DNA from: Bog-532 sp963828445
GTDB taxonomy: Bacteria > Actinomycetota > Actinomycetes > Streptosporangiales > Streptosporangiaceae
Assembly (NCBI GenBank): GCA_963828445.1
Contig: CAWHFP010000001.1
Span: forward strand, 744,001-808,000
Length of the DNA: 64,000 nt
Reading direction: 5' to 3'
The position numbers and the translations under genes were made by a program. Under the pieces are notes generated by a model. The model saw only the letters and a list, made by a program, of their open reading frames with translations. It had not been told where the DNA came from and made no database searches. Below are positions 45,747-53,415 of the stretch, one piece after another (position 1 is the stretch's first letter; each line of letters opens with the position of its first letter).

Positions 45747-46553
45747 TTGATGTCGCAAAACAGCCAACGGTCCCGCAGAACGGTCAGCTCGCTGACCCAC
45801 CCCCACACCAGCGAGTTCCTCCACCGGCACGGCCCCGGCGCGGTTGTCCACCGGCACAGCCACGACTACCACCAGCTGATTTACGTCAGCACCGGGGTCC
45901 TGGCCATCCACACCGAGCAGGGCGCCTGGGTCGCCTCCCGGGACCGGGCCGCCTGGGTACCCGCGGGCACCTGGCACGAGCACCGGGCCTACGGCCCCAC
46001 CTCGGTGCACACGATCGGATTCGACGCCGCGATGGCGCCGCTGCCGGACACGTCACCCACCATCGTGGCCGTGGACAGTCTGCTCCGCGAGCTGCTGGTG
46101 ACCGGCACCGAGGCGGGCCTGCCCGCCGACGAAGTGCTGCGGATCCGGGCGGTGCTGCTCGACCGGCTGCGCCGGGCCCATGTGCAGCCGCTGGCCCTGC
46201 CCGCCGCGCGCGATCCCCGGCTGGCCCACGCCTGCGAGCTGGTGACCGGAGACCTGCGCCAGCCCCGGTCGCTGGCCTGGCTGGCCCGCGAGGTCAGCGC
46301 CAGCGAGCGCACGCTGACCCGGCTGTTCCGGAGCGAGTTCGGCATGACCTACCCGCAGTGGCGGACCAACGTCCGGGTGTTCCACGCCATGATCGAGCTG
46401 TCCGGCGGGGCCACGGTCACCGAGACCGCGCACGGCTGCGGCTGGGCCACCACCAGCGCGTTCGTGGACACGTTCACCCGCACCATGGGCCAGACCCCAG
46501 GCACCTACCGCTCCGGCTCACCGGCCCGGCGCCCAGCCCAGAGCGGGGCCTAG
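45747..46553 (+). CDS. AraC-family transcriptional regulator with cupin sensor domain
   Basis: A 268-residue regulator. An N-terminal cupin-like domain (HRHSHDYHQLIYVSTGVLAI, AAWVPAGTWHEHRA) is followed by two helix-turn-helix motifs: LAWLAREVSASERTLTRLFR and the final GGATVTETAHGCGWATTSAF through FTRTMGQTPGTYR. The His-rich cupin could bind metal or a small ligand. It starts at TTG 45747 or ATG 45750. It is divergent from the MFS exporter gene and probably controls it. Its 3' end overlaps that of the convergent LLM gene by 36 bases. Confidence 0.9.
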   Translation: MMSQNSQRSRRTVSSLTHPHTSEFLHRHGPGAVVHRHSHDYHQLIYVSTGVLAIHTEQGAWVASRDRAAWVPAGTWHEHRAYGPTSVHTIGFDAAMAPLPDTSPTIVAVDSLLRELLVTGTEAGLPADEVLRIRAVLLDRLRRAHVQPLALPAARDPRLAHACELVTGDLRQPRSLAWLAREVSASERTLTRLFRSEFGMTYPQWRTNVRVFHAMIELSGGATVTETAHGCGWATTSAFVDTFTRTMGQTPGTYRSGSPARRPAQSGA

Positions 46554-47586
46554 CTTCTGGGCGATGTCGGTGAGGATCTGGACGTAGTCGTCGGGCTCGA
46601 AGGTGAAGGGGAGGGCGAACGCGACCTCGGTGACGTCGCGGAAGCCGGCCTGGGCGTAGAGCTGCTCGGCGATCTCGTCGGCGGTGCCGATCAGGTCGCG
46701 GGCGAACAGCATCCGGGCTGGTCCCTGCGGCGAGGCGGTACGCGGGGTGCGAGCCGCGACGTAGGCGGCGTACCGGTCGCGCTGGTCGGCGGTGGCGCTG
46801 TCGGTGGGGATCACCACCAGGCCCTGGGAAACCCGGGCCGCCGGCCCGTCGGGGTGGGCGGCCCGGAAGGCCTGGATATGGGAGTGCTGGATCTCGGCGA
46901 AGTCCCAGCGCCCGTCGGCTGGCGCTGGCTCTTCGGCTGGCACGGGCTCTTCAGCTGGCCCTTCGGCCCGGACCACGCTGCTGGTCAGGAAGTTCATGCC
47001 GTGCTCGCCGGCCCACCGGGCCGAGCTGAGCCCGGCTCCGCCGTACCAGAGGCGGCTCGCGCAGCCCCGGTGAGTGCGGCTGGACCCGGTCGGAGAACTC
47101 CTCGAAGCCCACGGTGCCACTGAACTGGGCGGCGGGCTGGCCGGCGACCAGGTCGAGCAGGCGTTCGACCCGGTGGTAGCTGAAGTCCTCCTGGCCGGCC
47201 GTGTCCGGGTACAGGGCCCCCTTGATGTCGTCGTAGTTGCGGGGCGGCCCCACGCTGATCCCCGGGTTGAGCCGGCCGCCGGACAAGATGTCCACCGTGG
47301 CCAGGTCCTCGGCCAGCCGGAGCGGGTTCTCCCAGCCGAGCGGGATGACCGCGGTGCCCAGGTCGATGCGGCTGGTCCGCTGGGAGGCCGCGGCCAGCAC
47401 CGCCACCGGTGAGGAGATGCCGTACTGCAGGTGCCGGTGCCGCAGCCAGGCGCTGTCGAACCCGAGCCGCTCCCCCAGCTCGATGATCTCCAGCGTGGTC
47501 TCGTGGCCGGGCCGGGGATCGTCCCCGTCGAACAGCCCGATGGTCAAGAACCCCAGCCGCTCCAGCGCGACCCCCGGTACCGGCAT
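46518..47586 (-). CDS. LLM-class flavin-dependent oxidoreductase (apparent frameshift near 47060)
   Basis: The ATG at 47586 follows GGGAGAG. The first part has LERLGFLTIGLFDGDDPRPG, ELGERLGFDSAWLRHRHLQY, and LATVDILSGGRLNPGISVGP, typical of the luciferase-like barrel. Frame is lost near 47060 and resumes with RLWYGGAGLSSARWAGEHGM, ending at 46518 with ILTDIAQKLGPALGW. One indel explains the break; corrected length is about 356 residues. Substrate and cofactor (FMN or F420) are unknown. It overlaps the convergent AraC gene at the 3' end and lies 30 bases downstream of a GNAT gene. Confidence 0.78.
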
Positions 47587-47615
47587 GCCGCTCTCCCTCA
47601 CCCACGACCGTCTGG

Positions 47616-48120
47616 CTACGGGGAAACGCTACCGTTCCCGTCGGTGAGGTCGAGTTTCAGGCCTTCGTGGGAGGCGGTGAAGCCGAGACGGTCGTAGAAG
47701 CGGTGGGCGTCGGTGCGGGTCTTGTCGGTGGTGAGCTGGACCAGGGCGCAGCCGCGGCGGCGGGCTTCGGCGATGGACCAGGTGAACAGGGCCTCACCCA
47801 GGCCCCGGCCGCGCATGGTGGGGGCGACGCGGACGGACTCGATCTGGGCCCGGAGGGCGCCCCGGCGGGACAGGCCGGGGATGAACGACAGCTGCAGGGT
47901 GCCGACGACCCGGCCGCTCGGCGTCGGCGACCAGCAGGAGCTGGGCCGGGTCCTGGTCGATGGCCTGGAAAGCCCGTTCGTAGGCCTCCCGGTCGGCCTG
48001 GCCGCGGATGCCGTCGCGGGTAGCGCCGAGGTCGTCGGCGGCCAGCAGAGCCACCAGGGCGGGCAGGTCGGGCCGGAGGGCCCGGCGCAGCGCCACCTGG
48101 GTGCCGTCCAGGTCGACCAT
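47616..48120 (-). CDS. GNAT-family N-acetyltransferase (apparent frameshift near 47925)
   Basis: ATG 48120 begins MVDLDGTQVALRRALRPDLP, followed by a GNAT core: ALVALLAADDLGATRDGIRG, then LLLVADAE. Frame shifts near 47925 and continues VVGTLQLSFIPGLSRRGALR, the acetyl-CoA loop VAPTMRGRGLGEALFTWSIA, and YDRLGFTASHEGLKLDL. One extra base is enough to explain it. The corrected product is about 168 residues, normal for a single-domain acetyltransferase. The substrate is unknown. It precedes the LLM gene on the same strand. Confidence 0.78.
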
Positions 48121-48232
48121 GGCCAGCACGTTGCCTGAACCGGCGGCTGAGCCGGTGGTGAGGCCGGGACCGGCCCCCGACGGCCCCGGGCTCACCGCCA
48201 CCGCCTGCGCGGTCCCGCGGCGGCAGCTTGCA

Positions 48233-48784
48233 TCACGACGCCGGGGTGAGCTTCAGGTAGAAGACCCCGTTGTCGTAGAGCTCCGCGCCGGCCCGGTCCC
48301 ACGTGGCCGGGGGCGCGCCCTCGGCGAACAGCCGCGGGCCGGACCCGCGGGTGACCGGGTAGACGAACAGGTGCAGCTCATCGACCAGGCCGTCGGCCAG
48401 CAGGGCGCGGACCAGGGTGGCGCTGCCGCTGACGTAGAGGCCGCTGGCGCTGTCGTCCTCCTTCAGGCGCTGGATCTCCTTGGCGTCGTAGCGCCCGAGG
48501 ATCTGGGAGTTGCGCCAGGTGGTCTCGGTCAGCGTCGATGTCACCACGTACTTGACGGTGTCGTTGAAGAACGGCGCGCCGGGGTCGTCGTCCACGGTGC
48601 GCTGCGACCAGGCCGGCTCGAACATCTGGTAGGTGGTCCGGCCCAGCAGGATGCCGTCGCTGGCGCTGACGGCCTGCCCGATCGCTTCGCCCATCCGCGG
48701 GTCGAATCCGTAGTCAGCGGTCCAGGTCGGGGCGTCGATAACCCCGTCCAGGCTGATGAACTCGTGCACCCGGATCGGTGCCAT
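48233..48784 (-). CDS. Dihydrofolate reductase-like (RibD C-terminal domain) protein
   Basis: A 183-residue protein with IRVHEFISLDGVIDAPTWTA near the N-terminus, GILLGRTTYQMFEPAW, DTVKYVVTSTL and GLYVSGSATLVRALLADGLV. These match the RibD C-terminal/dihydrofolate-reductase-like family that binds NADPH. Family members are common and mostly uncharacterised; the substrate is unknown. The gene looks intact. Its start region (ATG 48784 with GGAGG upstream) faces the MocR gene, so the two are divergent. Confidence 0.87.
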   Translation of the reverse strand: MAPIRVHEFISLDGVIDAPTWTADYGFDPRMGEAIGQAVSASDGILLGRTTYQMFEPAWSQRTVDDDPGAPFFNDTVKYVVTSTLTETTWRNSQILGRYDAKEIQRLKEDDSASGLYVSGSATLVRALLADGLVDELHLFVYPVTRGSGPRLFAEGAPPATWDRAGAELYDNGVFYLKLTPAS

Positions 48785-48863
48785 GTGTCCTCCCTGCCGC
48801 GCAGTATGGTCGCGTTGGCCGGTTGTGCCGGCACACTCGATCTTGGTCAGCCTATTCGGCCTG

Positions 48864-48909
48864 TGGTCCTATGGCATGGTCCAATCACCGGCTTATAAAT
48901 AGATCCAAT
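48864..48909 (+). promoter_or_regulatory. Three direct repeats upstream of the MocR gene
   Basis: TGGTCCTAT (48864-48872), TGGTCCAAT (48877-48885) and AGATCCAAT (48901-48909) form a WGRTCCWAT pattern in an AT-rich stretch between the divergent DHFR-like and MocR genes. MocR-type regulators bind such direct repeats, so these are candidate autoregulatory sites. Confidence 0.5.
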
Positions 48910-48974
48910 TTCGGCCGCTCAGAGTAGTTTCTGAGGCATGGAGCTGGACGTCGCCTTCCAGACGGGGAGTTCCG

Positions 48975-50348
48975 TTGCGCCGTCAGCTGGAGGACGCGCT
49001 GCGGGTCGCGATCCGGTCCGGCCGGCTGACCCCAGGCGCGGTGCTGCCCCCCAGCCGGGACCTGGCCCAGCAGCTGGGAGTGTCCCGGGGGGTGGTGGTG
49101 GGCAGCTACGCCCAGCTGGCCGCCGAGGGCTACCTGGCCGCCCGGCGCGGGTCGGCCACCCGGGTGGCCCGGCTGCCCGAGACCGTGAGCCCGGCCCCGC
49201 GGGCCCCGCGGCCGGAACCGCAGCGATACCGCTACGACCTGCGGCCCGGCCAGGCCGACTACCACGCGTTCCCGCGCGCCCGGTGGAAGGCCGCCCTGCT
49301 CCAGGCGCTGCGGGAGCTGCCCGACCGGCGGCTGGGCTACGCCGCCCCCCGGGGCAGCTACGAGCTGCGCAGCGCGATCGCCGGGTACCTGGCCCGGATG
49401 CGCGGGGTGGTGGTGGAGCCCGATCAGGTCGTGGTGTGCTGCGCGGCCTCCCAGGCGCTGACCGTGATCTGGGACGTGCTCCGCCGCCGGGGCGTGCGCC
49501 GGGTGGCGATCGAGGACCCCGGCTGGCGCTGGCAGCGCTACACCGCCGAACACGCCGGGCTGGACGTGGTGCCGGTGCGGGTGGACGCCGATGGGCTGGT
49601 CGTTTCGGACCTGGCCGCGACCGGGGTGGACGCGGTGGTGATCACCCCGGCCCACCAGTACCCGACCGGGGTGGTGATGACCGCCGAACGCCGGTCCGCC
49701 CTGCTGGCCTGGGCCCACCAGCGGCAGGCGCTGATCATCGAAGACGACTACGACGTCGAATACCGGTTCGGCCGCGAGCCGGTGGCGTCCCTGCAGGGCC
49801 TGGCTCCGGACCGGGTCGTGTTCGTGGGAACCACCAGCAAGACACTGGCCCCGGCGCTCCGGCTGGCCTGGATGGTGCCGCCGGCCGGCATGATCGATGA
49901 GGTGGAGGACGTGCTCCGGATCACCGGGGTGGTGCCTCCGACCCTGGACCAGGCGGCGCTGGCCTTCTTCATCTCCGATGCCGCGCTCGAACGCCACCTG
50001 CGGTCGATGCGGCGCCGGTACCGGGCCAAGCGGGACATCCTGGTCGACGCGCTGCACCGGTACCTGCCCGAGGCCCGGATCCTGGGCACGGCCGCGGGCC
50101 TGCACCTGCTGGCCCAGCTGCCGGACGGCGCCGACGAGCGGGCCATCGGGCTCGGGGCCCGGGACGTCGGGGTCGCCGTGCACGAACTGCACCGGCACTG
50201 CACCACCGTGGCGCCGTACCCACCGGCCCTGTTGCTGGGCTTCGCCCTGACCGGCGAGTCGGACCTGGCCCCCGCGGTCCGGCTGCTGGCCGGGGTGGCC
50301 CAGTCTTCCGGGGCGGCGCGAGACGGTGCGCTAGCCTCCCGATCATGA
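48975..50348 (+). CDS. MocR-type GntR/aminotransferase fusion regulator
   Basis: A 457-residue protein. The N-terminal GntR winged HTH (LEDALRVAIRSGRLTPGAVL, LGVSRGVVVGSYAQLAAEGY) is joined to a fold-type I aminotransferase domain: PDRRLGYAAPRGSYELRSAI, VVITPAHQYPTGVVMTAERR, IIEDDYDVEYRF and the PLP Lys in FVGTTSKTLAPALRLAW. These regulators sense PLP or amino acids. The TTG at 48975 has GGGAG five bases before it. An ATG at 48938 in another frame gives MELDVAFQTGSS, which looks like a genuine family N-terminus, so a small indel near 48972 is possible. The next gene overlaps its 3' end by four bases. Confidence 0.87.
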   Translation: MRRQLEDALRVAIRSGRLTPGAVLPPSRDLAQQLGVSRGVVVGSYAQLAAEGYLAARRGSATRVARLPETVSPAPRAPRPEPQRYRYDLRPGQADYHAFPRARWKAALLQALRELPDRRLGYAAPRGSYELRSAIAGYLARMRGVVVEPDQVVVCCAASQALTVIWDVLRRRGVRRVAIEDPGWRWQRYTAEHAGLDVVPVRVDADGLVVSDLAATGVDAVVITPAHQYPTGVVMTAERRSALLAWAHQRQALIIEDDYDVEYRFGREPVASLQGLAPDRVVFVGTTSKTLAPALRLAWMVPPAGMIDEVEDVLRITGVVPPTLDQAALAFFISDAALERHLRSMRRRYRAKRDILVDALHRYLPEARILGTAAGLHLLAQLPDGADERAIGLGARDVGVAVHELHRHCTTVAPYPPALLLGFALTGESDLAPAVRLLAGVAQSSGAARDGALASRS

Positions 50349-50764
50349 CTGTGACGCGCATTCAGCCGGACCAGGTGGAGACGTTCAGCTTCGACTGGGG
50401 GACGATGAAGTGGTTCGTGTCCCCGGTGACGATCCCGGGCGCGGCCAACTCCCAGGGTGAGGTGATCATCAACCCCGGGAAGGGCCACGTCAGGCACTTG
50501 CACGAGCAGGCCGACGAGCTGATCTACGTGATCTCCGGTACCGGCACCCAGACGGTCGGGGACGAGGAGTTCCCGGTCACCGAGGGCGACGTGGTGTACA
50601 TCCCGATGAACACGCTGCACTCCACCATGAACACCGGCTGGCGGACGCTGCGGCTGATCGTCACCTACACCCCGGGTGGTGAGGAGCAGGCCCTGACCGG
50701 CCTGCCCGACTTCACCCGCCACCCGGCCGGCGACGTCGTGGACTGGGAGCGGCCCGCTCACTGA
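50345..50764 (+). CDS. Cupin-domain protein
   Basis: A 139-residue single cupin. Metal ligands appear in GHVRHLHEQADELIYVISGTG-type context (HLHEQADELIYVISGTG) and in PMNTLHSTMNTGWRTLR; an acidic and a His residue complete the usual 3-His-1-Glu site. It may bind a metal and a small organic acid or sugar. The ATG overlaps the MocR stop, so it is translationally coupled and probably regulated with it. The substrate is unknown. Confidence 0.85.
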   Translation: MTVTRIQPDQVETFSFDWGTMKWFVSPVTIPGAANSQGEVIINPGKGHVRHLHEQADELIYVISGTGTQTVGDEEFPVTEGDVVYIPMNTLHSTMNTGWRTLRLIVTYTPGGEEQALTGLPDFTRHPAGDVVDWERPAH

Positions 50765-50832
50765 GAGCTATAGGCAGCCGGGTCTTGATCATTTAGTGTC
50801 GTCAGAAAGGGGTCATAGAGGGCGGAGGCTCG

Positions 50833-51297
50833 ATGACGCGGCAGGGCCAGATCCTTCAGGTCATCGAGCGCTACATCGCGACGCACGGGTGCTCCCCCAG
50901 CAACCGCGAGATCGCGGCCGCGGCCGGGCTGCGGAGCCCATCGACCGTCCTGCGCTACCTCAAGCAGCTCAAGGCCGACGGTTACCTGACCTATCAGCCG
51001 GGGGTGCCGCGCACGGTGCGGGTGCTCCCCCGGCCCCGGCCGCCCGCCGATGACGAGCAGGTCCTGGACATCCGGGACCCGGACAAGGTGGTGTGGGTGC
51101 CGTTCGTCGGCCGCATGCCCCGGGACATGGCGGTGGCCCGCGAGGAACTGCGCCTGCTGCACGTCTCGCCGGGCTCGGTGACCGCGCCCGGCGTCCGGCC
51201 CGGCGACTGGGTGGTGGTCCGGCGGCCGCCCGGCGGGCCGCAGCACGGCACGGTGATCGCGGTGCTGCGGCAGGTGGAGCCGGTTACTTCACCGTGA
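50833..51297 (+). CDS. LexA-like repressor lacking autocleavage features
   Basis: A 154-residue protein. Residues 1-62 form a LexA-type winged HTH (GQILQVIERYIATHGCSPSN, REIAAAAGLRSPSTVLRYLK). A short S24-like region follows (VVWVPFVGRMPRDMAVAREE, PGVRPGDWVVVRRPPGG). The Ala-Gly cleavage dipeptide is absent (GRMPRD) and the protein ends before the catalytic Lys strand; the Ser position is only loosely kept in PGSV. It should therefore bind DNA but not self-cleave. ATG 50833 has GGAGG six bases upstream. It converges on msrA, with overlapping ends. It is not the cellular LexA. Confidence 0.78.
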   Translation: MTRQGQILQVIERYIATHGCSPSNREIAAAAGLRSPSTVLRYLKQLKADGYLTYQPGVPRTVRVLPRPRPPADDEQVLDIRDPDKVVWVPFVGRMPRDMAVAREELRLLHVSPGSVTAPGVRPGDWVVVRRPPGGPQHGTVIAVLRQVEPVTSP

Positions 51298-51832
51298 CCG
51301 CGCAGGCGGCCCGGCCGCCCTTCTCCAGGTAGCGCTGGTGATACTCCTCGGCCCGGTAGAACGCCGAGGCCGGGGTGATCTGGGTGACGATCGGCCGCTT
51401 CAGGGTTTCCTGGGCCGCGTCGCGGGACTCGATCGCGGCGGCCTGCTGGGCCTCGTCGTGGACGAAGATCGCCGAACGATACTGGCTGCCGAAGTCGAAC
51501 CCCTGCCGGTTGCGGCTGGTCGGGTTGTGGATGTTCCAGAACGTCCGCACCAGGTCGGCGTAGCTGACCTGGGCCGGGTCGAACCAGACTTCGACCGCCT
51601 CGGCGTGGCCGGTGCGGTGGCCGCACACCTTCCGGTAGGTCGGGTCGGGCACGTGCCCGCCGGTGTAGCCGACCGCGGTCTGCAGCACCCCGGGGATGGC
51701 GCGGAACTCGGCCTCGACGCCCCAGAAGCACCCGGCCGCGAACGTGGCCCGCTCGGCCCCGGCCGGCCCGTGGCCCTCGAACGGCGGGGCGGGCGCGGGG
51801 TGGCTGTCGCTGGGGTTCCTGAGCTTCAGCAC
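51284..51832 (-). CDS. msrA: Peptide-methionine (S)-S-oxide reductase MsrA
   Basis: A 182-residue enzyme. The catalytic Cys is in ATFAAGCFWGVEAEFRAIPG; VGYTGGHVPDPTYRKVCGHR, GHAEAVEVWFDPAQVSY and EEYHQRYLEK complete the family pattern. It reduces the S-epimer of methionine sulfoxide in proteins. A GTG at 51832 is preceded by GAGGAGAAGTGAC, located in the end of msrB, so the two genes are coupled (stop of msrB at 51834). The first 25 residues are Pro-rich and extra to the catalytic core. Confidence 0.94.
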   Translation of the reverse strand: MLKLRNPSDSHPAPAPPFEGHGPAGAERATFAAGCFWGVEAEFRAIPGVLQTAVGYTGGHVPDPTYRKVCGHRTGHAEAVEVWFDPAQVSYADLVRTFWNIHNPTSRNRQGFDFGSQYRSAIFVHDEAQQAAAIESRDAAQETLKRPIVTQITPASAFYRAEEYHQRYLEKGGRAACAVTVK

Positions 51833-51833
51833 G

Positions 51834-52298
51834 TCACTTCTCCTCGGCGGCCGGGTCGGCCGTGGGCTCGAAGGCGAGCGCGGCCGAGTTGATGCAGTAC
51901 CGCTGGCCGGTCGGGCGCGGGCCGTCGCGGAAGACGTGGCCCAGGTGCCCGCCACAGCGGCGGCACAGGACCTCGGTGCGGCGCATGAGCATGCTGTAGT
52001 CCGAGCGCAGTTCGACGGCCTCGGCGACGGCGGGCTCGAAGAAGCTGGGCCAGCCGGTGCCGGAGTTGAACTTGGCGTCCGACTTGAACAGCTCGTTCCC
52101 GCAGCCCGCACACTGGTAGGAGCCGTCCTTCTTGTTACGGAGCAGCGCGCCGGTGAACGCCATCTCGGTGTGGCCCTTGCGCAGCACGCCGTACTGCTCG
52201 CGGGTCAGCTCCTGCCGCCACTGCTCGTCGGGCTTCTGGATCTCAGCCGTCGCCTCCTGAGCGGCCGGCTTGCGGGCACGGTCCCTGGTCCGGAACAT
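51834..52298 (-). CDS. msrB: Peptide-methionine (R)-S-oxide reductase MsrB
   Basis: A 154-residue enzyme. Zinc is bound by CAGCGNELF and CRRCGGHLGHVF (two CxxC pairs), and the catalytic Cys is in QRYCINSAALAF. GTGWPSFFEPAV is another constant block. It reduces the R-epimer of methionine sulfoxide. The N-terminal 20 residues (MFRTRDRARKPAAQEATAEI) are not conserved. It is followed immediately by msrA on the same strand and forms a complete methionine-sulfoxide repair unit. Confidence 0.95.
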   Translation of the reverse strand: MFRTRDRARKPAAQEATAEIQKPDEQWRQELTREQYGVLRKGHTEMAFTGALLRNKKDGSYQCAGCGNELFKSDAKFNSGTGWPSFFEPAVAEAVELRSDYSMLMRRTEVLCRRCGGHLGHVFRDGPRPTGQRYCINSAALAFEPTADPAAEEK

Positions 52299-52377
52299 CG
52301 GTTCCTGCCTTTTCTCTTGGCTCCTGTACGTTGTACAACAGCCGGCGGGGCCGATTGATGCCCGGCAGAAGGTGCGG

Positions 52378-53373
52378 TCAGACCTGGCCGATGAGGTGCT
52401 GGGCGTAGGCGTTCAGGGTGGTGCCGGCGTCGTCGTGCATGAGGTAGACGCTGAAGTTGTCGGCGCCGATCTCGCGCAGTTCGGCCAGCCGGTCGCGGTG
52501 GGCTTCGGCCGGGCCGAGCAGGCAGAAGCGGTCCACCACCTCGTCGGGGACGAAGTCGGTGGTGGGGTTGCCGGCCTTGCCGTGGTGGGAGTAGTCGTAG
52601 CCCTCGCGGGCCTTGATGTAGTCGGTCAGGGCGCGCGGGATCGTCTCCCCCGAGCCGCCGTAGCGGTTGACCAGGTCGGCGACGTGGTTGCCGACCATGC
52701 CGCCGAACCAGCGGGTCTGGTCGCGCATGTGGGCCAGGTCGGTGCCGACGTAGGCGGGGGCGGCCACGCAGATCGTGACGTCGGCCGGGTCCCGGCCGGC
52801 CGCGGCGGCCGCGGCCCGGACCGTGCCGATGGTCCAGCGGGCGATGTCGGGGTCGGCACACTGCAGGATGAAGCCGTCGGCTTCCTCCCCGCACAGCTTG
52901 AGGGCCTTGGGCCCGTAGCCGGCCATCCAGATCTCGAGCTGGCCGTCGCGCACCCACGGAATGCGGACCGCGGTGCCGTCGTAGTCGACCGGGCGGCCCT
53001 CGGCCAGGTCGCGGATGACCCGCATGGCGTGCGACAGCGTGGCCAGCGACGCGGGCTTGCGGCCCAGCACCCGCAGGGCCGAGTCACCGCGCCCGATGCC
53101 GCACACCGTGCGGTTCCCGAACTGGTCGTTCAGGGTGGCGAACAGGGACGCGGTGACCGACGGCTCGCGGGTCAGCGGGTTGGTGACGAACGGGCCGACC
53201 TTGACGTTGCTGGTCTGCGCCAGGATCTGCGCGTAGACCACGAACGGCTCCTGCCACAGCACATGCGAGTCGAACGTCCACACGTGGCTGTAGCCGAGCG
53301 CGTCGGCCCGGCGGGCCACGTCGATGACGCGCTGAGCCGGCGGATCGTTCTGCAGGACCAGACCGATGTCCAC
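52378..53373 (-). CDS. TIGR03842-type LLM F420/FMN oxidoreductase
   Basis: A 331-residue luciferase-like protein. MDIGLVLQNDPPAQRVIDVA, LGYSHVWTFDSHVLWQEPFV, VCGIGRGDSALRVLGRKPAS and WMAGYGPKALKLCGEEADGF match the TIGR03842 group, which is repeatedly encoded beside dihydropyrimidinase in actinobacteria. It probably acts on a pyrimidine or hydantoin-type compound. The GTG at 53373 has GGGAG ten bases upstream. About 42 bases separate it from the dihydropyrimidinase gene upstream on the same strand, and an AT-rich repeated motif lies in that gap. Confidence 0.85.
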   Translation of the reverse strand: MDIGLVLQNDPPAQRVIDVARRADALGYSHVWTFDSHVLWQEPFVVYAQILAQTSNVKVGPFVTNPLTREPSVTASLFATLNDQFGNRTVCGIGRGDSALRVLGRKPASLATLSHAMRVIRDLAEGRPVDYDGTAVRIPWVRDGQLEIWMAGYGPKALKLCGEEADGFILQCADPDIARWTIGTVRAAAAAAGRDPADVTICVAAPAYVGTDLAHMRDQTRWFGGMVGNHVADLVNRYGGSGETIPRALTDYIKAREGYDYSHHGKAGNPTTDFVPDEVVDRFCLLGPAEAHRDRLAELREIGADNFSVYLMHDDAGTTLNAYAQHLIGQV

Positions 53374-53396
53374 CGTGCATCACTCCCCCTGGTCAG

Positions 53397-53414
53397 ATTT
53401 TTATATCGAAGGTC
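53397..53414. repeat. AT-rich repeat, variant copy between the LLM and dihydropyrimidinase genes
   Basis: ATTTTTATATCGAAGGTC on the plus strand is the reverse complement of the 14-mer found at 36690 and 57466 with two extra bases (TA) in the A-run. It is the only non-coding copy and lies 23 bases upstream of the LLM start on the minus strand. Confidence 0.55.
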
Positions 53415-53415
53415 G

